In this document: in pieces, positions 46,059-55,594 of the stretch | Numbering within the stretch: the first letter of the stretch is position 1 | Layout of the letters: each line of letters opens with the position of its first letter | Source of the DNA: Acinetobacter lwoffii | GTDB taxonomy: Bacteria > Pseudomonadota > Gammaproteobacteria > Pseudomonadales > Moraxellaceae | DNA: 64,000 nt | Reading direction: 5' to 3' | Assembly (NCBI RefSeq): GCF_024129435.1 | Contig: NZ_JAMXXN010000004.1 | Coordinates: 124,001-188,000 of the forward strand | The notes under the pieces: generated by a model | What the model was told of the DNA's origin: nothing | The model's input: the letters and a program-made list of their open reading frames with translations, nothing else | Databases searched by the model: none | Translations under genes and position numbers: made by a program

Positions 46059-46782
46059 TGGATTATCCTTGTTCAATCAGCGTTACAAAAGACAGCCATC
46101 ATCTATGAGCCTGATTGCAGAAATAACTATCAATAAGTTGAACGTTTTGCTTGGATATTCCAAAAGGGGCTGAAGTAGATGAATTGAAGATACTGACTGA
46201 TAAAGTCGCAAAAACACTTAATCAGAACAGCATAAAGTTCAAGACTTGGACTTTAAGACTTATACATCAAGTTAAAAAATTAACCGATAAGAAAAAAAAT
46301 TCTCAATTTATTGATATTTAAAAAAGATTAGTCTTAGTCGTTTTTGGTTTTATTTGTCTTGGTACAAGAGCTCGATCAAGATGTACGAGATCTCAATTTA
46401 TCCAATATAACTATTAATCCAAAATCAAAAGGTATAAAAATGGCAGTTTTTAGCTAATCTTTTTGCACAAGCCTTATCATTATTGGGTGCATTTGGGGCA
46501 ATATCCTCCATTGTCTAGACTGGAGACATAACTTTGGTCTCAGGATTTTGCGTTATAAATCATCTTATTTATTACTTGATTGTTTCCAAAAGGCTTTGTA
46601 TAAAGAATTCAGTAGCTTTTACTAAAGCATATTGTTCTTATGCGTTTGATCAGTCATAATTTGCATAAGCAATATTCAATTCAATGCAAATCTATTGAAT
46701 TTGCTATAAATCAAAATACAAATCCATCCCAATTTATGTTTTCTCATTCCTTTCGGATGGACAAATAGGATAGTTTTTTAAA
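46059..46782. other. 724-base AT-rich divergent intergenic region
   Basis: It lies between the MFS gene (minus) and dapA (plus). It holds an open frame of 56 codons from a TTG (46151-46321), Lys-rich and without a ribosome site, probably chance or a remnant. A GAGAC (46523-46527) / GTCTC (46537-46541) inverted repeat could be an operator. The dapA ribosome site ATAGGATAG is at the right end. No riboswitch was recognised. Confidence 0.4.
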
Positions 46783-47682
46783 ATGACTCAGCAAGCACAG
46801 ACCATTCAAGGTTCCATAGTCGCAATCGTCACCCCTATGTTTGAAGATGGCAGCGTAGATTGGAAGGGTCTCGAGAAGCTGGTTGAATGGCATATTGCAG
46901 AGGGCACCAACAGTATTGTTGCCGTTGGAACGACAGGCGAAGCCTCTACTCTCAGCATGAGTGAACACACCCAGGTGATCAAAGAAATCATTCGTGTGGC
47001 CAACAAACGTATTCCTATTATTGCCGGCACAGGTGCGAACTCGACCCGTGAAGCGATCGAACTGACCCGCGAAGCCAAAGAGCTGGGGGCAGATGCCGCT
47101 TTACTGGTAACGCCATATTACAATAAACCGACTCAGGAAGGCTTATACCAACATTATAAAGCGATTGCTGAAGCTGTTGATCTTCCTCAAATTCTTTATA
47201 ATGTTCCAGGCCGTACCGGTGTAGATATGGCCAATGAAACCGTGATTCGTCTGGCAGATATTCCACAAATTATCGGTATTAAAGATGCGACTGGCGATGT
47301 ACCGCGCGGTGCTGAACTGCTACAAGGCCTTGTCGGTAAAGACATGATTGTTTATTCAGGTGATGATGCCACTGCGTATCAGCTGATCAGTCATGGTGCC
47401 AAAGGTAATATCTCGGTCACGGCGAACGTGGCTCCGAAAGCCATGAGCGAAGTGTGTGCAGCTGCGATTGCCGGTGATGCAGCCACAGCTGAACAGTTAA
47501 ATGCTCAGGTTGCAAATTTACACAATATTTTATTTTGCGAATCGAACCCAATTCCTGTGAAATGGGCACTCCATGACATGGGCTTAATTGGTACGGGTAT
47601 TCGCCTTCCATTAACACCACTTGCAGAACAATATCGCGCTCCACTTCATGAAGCACTGGTCGAAGCGGGCGTTATTAAATAA
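46783..47682 (+). CDS. dapA: 4-hydroxy-tetrahydrodipicolinate synthase
   Basis: The 299-residue TIM-barrel enzyme condenses pyruvate with aspartate semialdehyde, the committed step to lysine and diaminopimelate. The pyruvate-binding GTTGEAST is at 49-56. Tyr139 is in ILYNVPGRTG, and Lys167, the Schiff-base residue, in IIGIKDATGD. GGATAG precedes the ATG. It starts the dapA-bamC-purC string known from E. coli, with the bamC-like gene 14 bases after its stop. Confidence 0.97.
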   Translation: MTQQAQTIQGSIVAIVTPMFEDGSVDWKGLEKLVEWHIAEGTNSIVAVGTTGEASTLSMSEHTQVIKEIIRVANKRIPIIAGTGANSTREAIELTREAKELGADAALLVTPYYNKPTQEGLYQHYKAIAEAVDLPQILYNVPGRTGVDMANETVIRLADIPQIIGIKDATGDVPRGAELLQGLVGKDMIVYSGDDATAYQLISHGAKGNISVTANVAPKAMSEVCAAAIAGDAATAEQLNAQVANLHNILFCESNPIPVKWALHDMGLIGTGIRLPLTPLAEQYRAPLHEALVEAGVIK

Positions 47683-47696
47683 AAGAGCACAAGATT

Positions 47697-48302
47697 ATGC
47701 AATTACGTTTAGGACTTAGCCTTACACTTTCAGTATTCAGTTTGGCAGGTTGTAGTTCAATGGCCTTTAATAACGGCACTTTAGACTATAAAGAGACTAC
47801 TACCCTGGAAGCTTTACAATATCCTGAAGGCGCCATGGTTCGTCCTGCAACGCCATTGTATCCTGCTCCAACAGTTGATCCGCTTGCAATTGAACATGCA
47901 CCGAAGCTTGAAAACCAGCGTGGCAACCGTTTTGCCTTGCCACGCCCACAAGCCCAGACTGAAAACTCAAATACAGCTGATCTAACCGAAACCAATACGG
48001 TGGGTCAACCACAGTTGGTCACTGACGGAAATCTTAATCCGCTGCTTAAAATTGAGGGAAATTCTGCTACAATTTGGCAATATACACTTGCCACCCTCAG
48101 CAGTCTGAATCATAGCATCGTTGTGCAGAGCAAAAATCGTTATGAAGTCACGATTAAAGTCGACCAGCAGACCTATGTATTAAGATTATCTTCTGTCGGT
48201 TCAAGTAATAACCTCGCTGTGTTCAATGCCGATAACAGTTTTGCCGACCGTGAAAAAGCCGCAGAACTGCTCAACCAGATTTACCAAAATTGGCCAGCCT
48301 AG
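47697..48302 (+). CDS. bamC: BamC/NlpB-like outer-membrane lipoprotein
   Basis: The 201-residue lipoprotein has a lipobox LAGC (Cys19), an unstructured N-terminal stretch rich in Pro and Gln (up to about 110), and a compact alpha/beta domain (IWQYTLATLSSLNHSIVVQSKNRYEVTIKV). E. coli BamC has the same opening and two such domains in 344 residues. Here only one fits, so this is a short version. Its place between dapA and purC is the position of bamC in E. coli. It would sit on the outer membrane with the BAM complex. Confidence 0.7.
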   Translation: MQLRLGLSLTLSVFSLAGCSSMAFNNGTLDYKETTTLEALQYPEGAMVRPATPLYPAPTVDPLAIEHAPKLENQRGNRFALPRPQAQTENSNTADLTETNTVGQPQLVTDGNLNPLLKIEGNSATIWQYTLATLSSLNHSIVVQSKNRYEVTIKVDQQTYVLRLSSVGSSNNLAVFNADNSFADREKAAELLNQIYQNWPA

Positions 48303-48323
48303 ACATTTCTAGGCATTTTTTTT
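48297..48323 (+). terminator. Intrinsic terminator overlapping the bamC-like stop codon
   Basis: GCCTAGA (48297-48303) pairs with TCTAGGC (48308-48314) around CATT, followed by an A and eight T. It lies 16 bases before the purC ATG and should cut or attenuate transcription from dapA into purC. Confidence 0.75.
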
Positions 48324-48338
48324 GTAAAAGGTTCCCTC

Positions 48339-49058
48339 ATGTTAAAACAAACCTTGCTCTATACTGGTAAAGCGAAATCTGTCTACACCACAGACAGTTC
48401 AGACCATCTGATTTTAGTCTTTCGCGATGATGCCTCAGCATTCAATGGCGAAAAAATTGAGCAACTAGATCGTAAAGGCAAGGTGAACAACCGTTTTAAC
48501 GCCTTCATCATGGAAAAACTGGCAGAAGCGGGAATTGAGACCCACTTTGAAAAGCTACTGACTCCAAATGAAGTGCTGGTGAAAAAACTGGATATGATCC
48601 CGGTTGAATGTGTGATCCGTAACTATGCAGCAGGTTCTTTATGCCGCCGCCTGGGTGTGGAAGAAGGCAAGGAACTGACTCCTCCAACATTTGAATTGTT
48701 CTTTAAAGATGATGCGCTTGGCGATCCAATGGTCAATGAGTCACAAGCCATTGCTTTAGGTTGGGCGACTGCTGAACAATTGGCGAAAATGAAAGAATTG
48801 ACTTACCAAGTGAACGACGTGCTTAAAGCATTGTTTGACGCAGGTAATATGATTCTGGTTGATTTTAAGCTTGAATTCGGCGTGTTCCACGACCGTATCG
48901 TACTTGGTGATGAATTCTCTCCAGACGGTTGCCGTCTATGGGACAAAGACACCAAGAAAAAACTAGATAAAGACCGTTTCCGTCAAGGTTTAGGCGGCGT
49001 AGTTGAAGCCTATGAAGAAGTAGCCGGCCGTTTAGGTATCAATCTAGACAACATCTAA
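48339..49058 (+). CDS. purC: Phosphoribosylaminoimidazole-succinocarboxamide synthase
   Basis: The 239-residue SAICAR synthetase joins aspartate to CAIR with ATP in purine synthesis. Family stretches are [52 protein letters not shown] and [12 protein letters not shown]. Length is typical. AAAGG lies ahead of the ATG. A terminator just upstream suggests that purC has its own promoter or is attenuated. A strong terminator also follows it. Confidence 0.96.
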   Translation: MLKQTLLYTGKAKSVYTTDSSDHLILVFRDDASAFNGEKIEQLDRKGKVNNRFNAFIMEKLAEAGIETHFEKLLTPNEVLVKKLDMIPVECVIRNYAAGSLCRRLGVEEGKELTPPTFELFFKDDALGDPMVNESQAIALGWATAEQLAKMKELTYQVNDVLKALFDAGNMILVDFKLEFGVFHDRIVLGDEFSPDGCRLWDKDTKKKLDKDRFRQGLGGVVEAYEEVAGRLGINLDNI

Positions 49059-49079
49059 TCTGTAAATGCGCAGATTCGA

Positions 49080-49108
49080 AAAAACCGAGCTTTTTAGCTC
49101 GGTTTTTT
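49080..49108 (+). terminator. Intrinsic terminator of purC
   Basis: AACCGAGCT and AGCTCGGTT pair around TTTT with A and T runs on both sides. Confidence 0.9.
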
Positions 49109-49184
49109 ATTTCCGGCTTTTAATCGGAAAAATAAATTTTTATTATTAAAATGATCGTTTTTACATCAAGAACTACATGCATTA

Positions 49185-49331
49185 ATATTATCACATACCA
49201 GGCAAATCAGTGAGTTGACGCACTTTACTCCATATTTTCCGACCAAATTTCTCCTCTACCCTCTAGGATGTTATCTCCCTCAAAAACATCCTACTTTCAG
49301 CCCAATTCGCCTTGAATTGGGCTTTTTTTTA
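49185..49331 (+). ncRNA. Candidate small RNA between purC and rarA
   Basis: Two hairpins lie in series on the plus strand with no upstream gene after the purC terminator: TAGGATGTT (49264-49272) / AACATCCTA (49285-49293) with a loop holding CTCCCTC, and AGCCCAATTC (49299-49308) / GAATTGGGCT (49314-49323) followed by eight T, a textbook rho-independent terminator. C-rich single-stranded stretches (CTCCTCTACC at 49251 and the loop) could pair with Shine-Dalgarno sites. The 5' end is a guess; no convincing promoter was found, so the terminator is the firm part. Confidence 0.4.
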
Positions 49332-49360
49332 ATCTGTTCAATTAGTTGGGATACCCAGCT

Positions 49361-50635
49361 TTATTGCTGCTGTTGTTGCTGTTGCCAACGGCGTTGCTGT
49401 AAACGCTCCCCTTCAACTTCACGTTTATTACGTGCTGATTCATACAGTTTGGTATCCTTCAGTTCTGGCGGCATATATTCCTGTAGCACAAAATGCTCAG
49501 GATAATTATGCGGATACAGATAATCCACGCCATAGCCCTGCTCTTTCATCAGCTTGGTTGGCGCATTTCTTAAATGCAAAGGCACTGGCAAATTTGAAGT
49601 TTTATCTGCGAGTTCCATCGCCTTGTTAATCGCCAGATAAGTACTGTTACTTTTGGCACTGGTCGCGAGATAAACTGCACATTGCCCCAACATAATCCGG
49701 CATTCTGGCATTCCCACGGCCTGCACCGAACGGAAACATTCCCCTGCCAACAGCAAAGCATTCGGATTCGAGTTGCCGATATCTTCGGATGCGGCAATCA
49801 GCATACGCCGTGCAATGAATACCGGATCTTCACCACCTTTGAGCATGCGTGCCATCCAGTACAAGGCTGCATCCGGATCACTGCCGCGAATCGATTTAAT
49901 AAAGGCCGAGACCAGATCATAGTGCTGCTCACCAGACTTGTCATAACGGGCAATATTTTGCTGTGCTACTTTTACCACCACCGCATTGGTGATGATATTT
50001 TCCATATCCGCTTCAAAGGTACTAGCAATCAGATCCAGTAAATTTAGCGCCTTGCGGGCATCTCCTGCCGCGAACTGGATCAGGGCATCAAATTCTTCAA
50101 TCAGGATATGGCGTTCCTGCAAAAAAGAGTCATTTTGTAAGGCTTGTGTCAGCAGAGTCTGAATCGATTCAGCGCTCAATGCATTCAGGCTATACACTTG
50201 ACAACGTGACAATAAGGCACTATTCACTTCAAAAGACGGGTTTTCCGTGGTGGCGCCAATTAAGGTAATTTTCCCCTTCTCGACCGCATTTAACAGTGCA
50301 TCCTGCTGGGATTTATTAAAGCGATGAATTTCGTCAATAAACACCACTGGCGTCAGCAAATCGCCACCTTCTGTAATGATTTCACGCAGCTCTTTCACGC
50401 CGGTATTCAGTGCAGACAGGCTGATAAAAGGCCGGTCTACCGCTTGAGCCAGCAGTAAGGCAATGGTGGTTTTTCCGACTCCGGGAGGTCCCCAGAAAAT
50501 GATCGAAGGCAGATGCCCCTGATCAATCATCTGGCGTAGGGGCGCCTGCTCACCCAGCAAATGTTCCTGCCCGATAATCTGTGTAAGGTCGCGTGGCCGT
50601 AAGCGTTCTGGAAGCGGGATATGACTATCTGACAT
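49361..50635 (-). CDS. rarA: Replication-associated recombination protein A (MgsA)
   Basis: The 424-residue AAA+ ATPase of the clamp-loader type acts at stalled forks. Walker A is GPPGVGKT (49-56) and Walker [20 protein letters not shown]; the sensor region is [18 protein letters not shown]. The C-terminal tetramerisation part ([17 protein letters not shown]) is complete. It ends in a basic then polyglutamine tail (QQRRW plus seven Gln). It stands alone here without lolA or serS next to it. It converges with purC. Confidence 0.95.
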   Translation of the reverse strand: MSDSHIPLPERLRPRDLTQIIGQEHLLGEQAPLRQMIDQGHLPSIIFWGPPGVGKTTIALLLAQAVDRPFISLSALNTGVKELREIITEGGDLLTPVVFIDEIHRFNKSQQDALLNAVEKGKITLIGATTENPSFEVNSALLSRCQVYSLNALSAESIQTLLTQALQNDSFLQERHILIEEFDALIQFAAGDARKALNLLDLIASTFEADMENIITNAVVVKVAQQNIARYDKSGEQHYDLVSAFIKSIRGSDPDAALYWMARMLKGGEDPVFIARRMLIAASEDIGNSNPNALLLAGECFRSVQAVGMPECRIMLGQCAVYLATSAKSNSTYLAINKAMELADKTSNLPVPLHLRNAPTKLMKEQGYGVDYLYPHNYPEHFVLQEYMPPELKDTKLYESARNKREVEGERLQQRRWQQQQQQQ

Positions 50636-50898
50636 GTTATTATTGGCTCAAACTAAATTCTGATCTCATTCTAACATCAGCAGTTTTGATTCCAAGAATG
50701 CAAACATCAAGCATAAAAAATTAATTTATGTAGATATCCTCTATTTTTTTAATTCTGAATGAATTAATCTCTATAAAAGCGAATAATTTGAACATGATTA
50801 ATTGTGAATTAATTACAGTGTAATTTTCATATTGTTTATTCTAATTAAAAGAAACTTATCTCGCCCCTTGGGCACTTTTGGGTTGTAGTGGTGAATGC

Positions 50899-53037
50899 AT
50901 GAAGCATGATAAATTTGAACAGGGAGCTGTGAGTCAGTCTAAGCCACTGACGTCATCATCACTGATTGCACCCCACGTTCACTTGTCTGAATCGGTTTTG
51001 TTAAAAAATCTGATCGATGCCTTACCGCAACCCTTGTGGGTCAGCAACAAAAAACATCTGCAATATTTTAACGATGCCTTGACTGATTATCTTGGCGTGA
51101 ACCTGAATGAACAGGGTCATCCGCAATGGCAGAGCTTTATTCATGCAGAAGACTTGCAGCTGTTTTTAGCGCAGTGGCATGCTGCGCTGGATCAGCATCA
51201 GAACTTTGAAACCCAGTGCCGGATTAAACGCAGTGATACCCATTATCGCATGTGTACCCTAGCGGTAAAATTTCATCATGAACCTGAACATTTGCTGCAA
51301 TGGGCCGTTTCCCTGACTGATGTGCATGATTATTTTGAAATCCAGCAACAACTTTCTCAAATCGTTTCAACTCAGGAAAATATGCTGGATGCCAGCGCAG
51401 ACTGCATTAACATTATCAGTCCTGAAGGTGAGATTCGGCATAGCAACCAGTCTGGCTGTCTGGCACAAGAAAATGAGACCACAGAACAAGATCAAGACCG
51501 TTCATTGTGCTGGTTAAATCGCTTAACCCCTGAAGCCCGAAAATCCGGACAACGTGCTCTGAAACAGGCTGCCCAAGGCTTAAACAGTCGTTTTTCCAGC
51601 AAAATTCAGATCAAAGATCAACCAATCCAATATTGGGATCATCTGCTCACCCCGATTCTGGATCAGCAGAATATTACCCAAAATATTCTCTGTGTATCAC
51701 GCAATATTAGTCAGCAAAAAATCGCAGAAACCCGTTTAAAAGAAGTGATTAAACGCGATGAACTGACTGGCCTGTATAATCGCAGTACCTTCTATAAAAC
51801 CTTTAAGCAGGTGCTGTTAAAGGCCAAACAACAGCAGACCATGGCAGGTTTACTGCTGATTGATCTGGACTATTTCCGGCATATTAATGACACCTTGGGC
51901 CATATTGCCGGCGATCATCTGTTACATGTCTTAGGCAAACGCTTCCAGACTTGTTTCGGTCCGAATACCATCATCGCCCGTTTGGGTGGTGATGAATTTG
52001 TTGTACTGGTCAAAAATTTGGAAAGTGAAGAGCAACTGCTGGCAACGGCGCAAATGGCCTATGCCCAGCTAGATCAGCCCATTAATTATGTCGGCAATAG
52101 CATCAGCAGTGCCATGAGTATAGGCTGTGCCATCTATCCACGTGATGCCTTAAATACCTCGAATCTGCTGAAATGTGCCGATATCGCCTTAAATGACCTG
52201 AAAAATAGTGGTCGTGGTGGCATCCGCATGTTTAATCAGGAAATGTGTGGATCACTGGAAAATATGACCAAGCAGCTGACTCTGGCACGCAAGATTATTC
52301 TCGCCGATCAGATCATTCCCTATTACCAGCCCAAGGTCCGTCTTTCTGATGGTGCAGTGATCGGTTTTGAAGCGCTATTACGCTGGCAAGATCAGAATCA
52401 GAACATTCAGTTACCTTCCGAAATTTTTGGTGCCTTTCAGGACTATGAGCTGGCCTCACGCATCAGTGAGACCATGCAGCTGAAAGTTTTCGCCGACATG
52501 AGCCGCTGGCAGGCACAAGGTCTGGATCTGTTACCGATTTCAATCAATGCTGCACCGGTTGAATTCCTGCGCGATGACTATGCCGAAAAACTGTTGGCAC
52601 GCCTGTCCAATTTCGATATTCCGGCCCACAAAGTTGAACTGGAAATTACCGAACAGAGCCTGTCCGAGCATGGTGCCAATTATGTGGTCCGTGCCCTGAA
52701 CCTGCTGAAACAGGCCGGAATCCAGATTTCGCTGGATGATTTTGGCACCGGACATTCTTCGCTGACCCGTTTACAGGATTATCCGGTCGATTGCATCAAG
52801 ATTGACCGCAACTTTGTAGAACGCATGAACAGTGATCCTTCTGCTCTGGCCATTGTCAAGGCCATTACCCAGATTGGCTCCAGTATTGCACTGGATGTTC
52901 TGGTCGAAGGAATCGAGAATACAGAACAGCTGGATACCCTGATCCATTGTGACTGTCAGATAGGACAAGGATTCTATTTCTATCGCCCGATGGCCGGTGC
53001 TTCGGCCCAGGCCCTACTCCATCCAGCAGATCAATAA
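50899..53037 (+). CDS. PAS-GGDEF-EAL dual c-di-GMP protein
   Basis: The 712-residue soluble protein has two PAS-like segments (about 35-145 and 155-275), a GGDEF domain with intact GGDEF at 363-367, and an EAL domain with EAL at 491-493, ELEITEQSL and DDFGTG at 613-618. All key EAL residues (EALLRW, DDFGTGHS, KIDRNFV, VEGIE) are present, so it can degrade and possibly make c-di-GMP. No RxxD inhibitory site is seen before the GGDEF loop. I start at ATG 50899; a TTG seven codons upstream keeps the frame open. Confidence 0.88.
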   Translation: MKHDKFEQGAVSQSKPLTSSSLIAPHVHLSESVLLKNLIDALPQPLWVSNKKHLQYFNDALTDYLGVNLNEQGHPQWQSFIHAEDLQLFLAQWHAALDQHQNFETQCRIKRSDTHYRMCTLAVKFHHEPEHLLQWAVSLTDVHDYFEIQQQLSQIVSTQENMLDASADCINIISPEGEIRHSNQSGCLAQENETTEQDQDRSLCWLNRLTPEARKSGQRALKQAAQGLNSRFSSKIQIKDQPIQYWDHLLTPILDQQNITQNILCVSRNISQQKIAETRLKEVIKRDELTGLYNRSTFYKTFKQVLLKAKQQQTMAGLLLIDLDYFRHINDTLGHIAGDHLLHVLGKRFQTCFGPNTIIARLGGDEFVVLVKNLESEEQLLATAQMAYAQLDQPINYVGNSISSAMSIGCAIYPRDALNTSNLLKCADIALNDLKNSGRGGIRMFNQEMCGSLENMTKQLTLARKIILADQIIPYYQPKVRLSDGAVIGFEALLRWQDQNQNIQLPSEIFGAFQDYELASRISETMQLKVFADMSRWQAQGLDLLPISINAAPVEFLRDDYAEKLLARLSNFDIPAHKVELEITEQSLSEHGANYVVRALNLLKQAGIQISLDDFGTGHSSLTRLQDYPVDCIKIDRNFVERMNSDPSALAIVKAITQIGSSIALDVLVEGIENTEQLDTLIHCDCQIGQGFYFYRPMAGASAQALLHPADQ

Positions 53038-53056
53038 ACGAATCACAAAGCCAGAT

Positions 53057-53509
53057 TTAACGCACCCAGCGTACGATATAGTCTTCGATGTCATCTTCAT
53101 GAATGTCGCTTTCACTCAGGCAGCGCCCTGCTGCCGACTTGCGTGCCTGAATCACACTTTCCCGTGAACCGCTAATCAGATAATGCCAGGATGGCAGGCT
53201 TTTTCCCTGCTCTACACGGCGATAGGCACAACTTGAAGGCAGCCAGTGAATCGTTTCCAGTTTCTCTGGGGTGAGCTGAATACAGTCCGGCACATATTGC
53301 AGACGATCCGGATAATTGGAGCAACGTGCAGTGCTACAATCCAGCAGTTTGCAGGCCACTTTGGTATAGGCAACTTCCTGGGTATCTTCATCTTCCAGTT
53401 TAATCAGACAACATAATCCGCAACCATCACACAAGGCCTCCCACTCGACTTGCGTCAGTTCAGCAAGTGAATAGTTTTTCCAGAATTCGGGACGTAAAGT
53501 ATCTCTCAT
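53057..53509 (-). CDS. ycgN: YcgN-family cysteine cluster protein (UPF0260)
   Basis: The 150-residue protein has the Cys pattern [16 protein letters not shown] near residue 28-43, further Cys in [15 protein letters not shown], then VPDCIQLTP and [10 protein letters not shown]. It ends with [19 protein letters not shown]. This is the YcgN/UPF0260 family; the cysteines probably bind a metal or Fe-S cluster, but function is unknown. No neighbour helps. It converges with the GGDEF-EAL gene. Confidence 0.85.
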   Translation of the reverse strand: MRDTLRPEFWKNYSLAELTQVEWEALCDGCGLCCLIKLEDEDTQEVAYTKVACKLLDCSTARCSNYPDRLQYVPDCIQLTPEKLETIHWLPSSCAYRRVEQGKSLPSWHYLISGSRESVIQARKSAAGRCLSESDIHEDDIEDYIVRWVR

Positions 53510-53701
53510 GATCAGGTCGGCACATTCAAAAATCAGCTTATTATAGCAGCCAGAACCCTGCAGACCTACCGCCTCAAATTCTTATTACTATCACGTAAAC
53601 TATTGTTAAATCATAGACAGTTCATCAACAAAACACTAACAGTCGCTGGAATCGTTTATTTCTATACTAAATTTGAAAATAAAAACACATGGAGAATATA
53701 T

Positions 53702-53860
53702 ATGTTTCGCTGGGCTATTATTTTTGCTGTTATTGCATTAATTGCGAGTCTACTTGGTTTCGGTGGCGTCGCAGGCTTGTCTAAGGATTTTGCAATTATC
53801 TTGTTGGTAATTGCGGTGATTCTTGCGATCGTTGGTTTTCTTTCGCGCGGCAAGGTCTAG
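53702..53860 (+). CDS. DUF1328 (UPF0391) small membrane protein
   Basis: The 52-residue protein is almost wholly two hydrophobic helices ([22 protein letters not shown] and [19 protein letters not shown]) ending in RGKV, the standard form of UPF0391. Members are small inner-membrane proteins, often stress linked, with unknown role. GGAG lies eight bases ahead of ATG 53702; the open frame extends 33 codons further but without a start signal. A strong terminator follows. Confidence 0.9.
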   Translation: MFRWAIIFAVIALIASLLGFGGVAGLSKDFAIILLVIAVILAIVGFLSRGKV

Positions 53861-53901
53861 ATTTACGCTAGACCTGTTCAAAGCAAGTGTTAGCTTTCAA
53901 A

Positions 53902-53930
53902 AAACAAGAGCCTTCTGGCTCTTGTTTTTT
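53902..53930 (+). terminator. Intrinsic terminator of the DUF1328 gene
   Basis: AAACAAGAGCC and GGCTCTTGTTT pair around TTCT, followed by T. Confidence 0.9.
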
Positions 53931-53983
53931 TATGGGTATTTTAATGATCTGTTTTGATCAGACATACTTCGTTCAATATGAAC

Positions 53984-55525
53984 TTAAGGTTTTAAATGAC
54001 GTGGTCTAAAACCTGCCACTAGCAAGGCTGCAACATACGCCACCACACCGACAACACATAAGATCAATACTTCTAAGACACGCATCCATTGCGATACATC
54101 TGCATTATACCAGCTCAGGGCATAGGCTAAGGCCGCAATCATCACCACATTGGCAAACATGAATTGCAGGAAGATTTTTTTCCAGTGCGAACCAAAACGG
54201 AAAATATCACGCTTATGCAGATAATAATAAAGCAAACCGGCATTGACCATGGCTGAACCCGTCGATGCCAACGCAAGGGCCATATGCTCCGCTTCCCAGT
54301 CAATCAGCTTGAAGAAGCCGATAAAAATCACGTTCAGAATCGCATTAGCTGCCACAGCCATCAAACCGACACGCACTGGGGTTCTGGTATCCTGCTTTGC
54401 ATAAAAACCGGGTGCAAAGACTTTAATCAACATAAAGGCAATCACACCACCGCTCATACATTGCAGCGCCAAAGCCGTCATCTGGGTATCTTCAAAGGTG
54501 AACTGGCCACGTTCAAACAGAGCCTGAATAATCGGGGTCGACAGCATAAACAGTGCAATACTGGCGGGTAGGCCTGCCATCACAATAACTTTGGCTGCCC
54601 AGTCCATCATGCCACGGAATTTTTCCGGATTTTGCTCAGTATGCCGTGCCGATAAGGACGGCAAAATCACGGTACCAATTGCCACACCGATCAGACCCAG
54701 CGGCAATTCGGTCATACGCTCGGCACTGTACAGCCAGGACACCGAACCATCCTGCATGAATGAGGCCCAGATGGTATTTAACAGCAGGTTAATTTGCGTG
54801 ACAGATACACCAAATAATGCCGGCAGCATCAACTTCATGATGCGATCAACGCCTTCATGCTTGAAGTCAATTTTCGGTGGAATCAGCAGATTTTTACGCC
54901 ACAATTCAGGAATTTGGATCGCCAGCTGTAAAATACCGGCAATGATCACAGCCCAGCCCAGCGCCATAATCGGCTCGGCCATATAAGGCGTAAGCCAGAG
55001 CGCCCCGGCAATCATCGCCACATTCAGCAAGACCGGCGCAAATGCCGGGGTACTAAAAGAGCCATAACTGTTCAGAATACTGCTGGCAAAAGCCGTCAGT
55101 GACATGAACAGCAAATAAGGAATGGTCAGGCGGAACATGTCGGTCGCCAGAGCGAACTTTTCAGGATCGCTATGGAAACCGGGCGCATAGATATACATAA
55201 TCAATGGCGCAGCAATGATCGCGACCATGGTCAAAGTCGTCATCACCGTGGCCAGACAGCCGAATACCCGACTGATCAGAATCTGAACTTCGGTATGCGT
55301 GCGACTGGTTTTATATTCGGTCAGTACCGGAATAAACGCCTGTGAAAATGCGCCTTCGGCAAATAAACGCCTGAAAAAGTTTGGAATACGAAATGCGACT
55401 ACGAAGGTATCGAAGTCTTTACCAGCACCAAAGACATTCAGTAAAACAATATCTCGAACCAATCCCAGTACGCGTGACAACATGGTCATCGCACTGACAA
55501 TGACGGTCGAACGCCAAAGCGCCAT
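53984..55525 (-). CDS. murJ: Lipid II flippase MurJ
   Basis: The 513-residue MOP-superfamily membrane protein has about fourteen hydrophobic segments and moves lipid II to the periplasmic face. Conserved parts are TMLSRVLGLVRDIVLL, the FRIPNFFRRLFAEGAFSQAFIPV loop, and LPLGLIGVAIGTVILPSLS. ATG 55525 has AGGTG six bases ahead; a GTG three codons upstream is less likely. It follows ampD on the same strand with a 69-base gap, so two cell-wall genes lie together. Confidence 0.95.
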   Translation of the reverse strand: MALWRSTVIVSAMTMLSRVLGLVRDIVLLNVFGAGKDFDTFVVAFRIPNFFRRLFAEGAFSQAFIPVLTEYKTSRTHTEVQILISRVFGCLATVMTTLTMVAIIAAPLIMYIYAPGFHSDPEKFALATDMFRLTIPYLLFMSLTAFASSILNSYGSFSTPAFAPVLLNVAMIAGALWLTPYMAEPIMALGWAVIIAGILQLAIQIPELWRKNLLIPPKIDFKHEGVDRIMKLMLPALFGVSVTQINLLLNTIWASFMQDGSVSWLYSAERMTELPLGLIGVAIGTVILPSLSARHTEQNPEKFRGMMDWAAKVIVMAGLPASIALFMLSTPIIQALFERGQFTFEDTQMTALALQCMSGGVIAFMLIKVFAPGFYAKQDTRTPVRVGLMAVAANAILNVIFIGFFKLIDWEAEHMALALASTGSAMVNAGLLYYYLHKRDIFRFGSHWKKIFLQFMFANVVMIAALAYALSWYNADVSQWMRVLEVLILCVVGVVAYVAALLVAGFRPRHLKP

Positions 55526-55594
55526 CCTATTCACCTAATGTATAAATTTGTGGCTATTGTAATGAAACTTTTGTCAGAAGTTCATTGCTTAATT

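Noticed and set aside
46151..46321. 56-codon Lys-rich frame from TTG
   Set aside because: No start signal or ribosome site; frame length possible by chance in AT-rich DNA. Kept only as a possible remnant.
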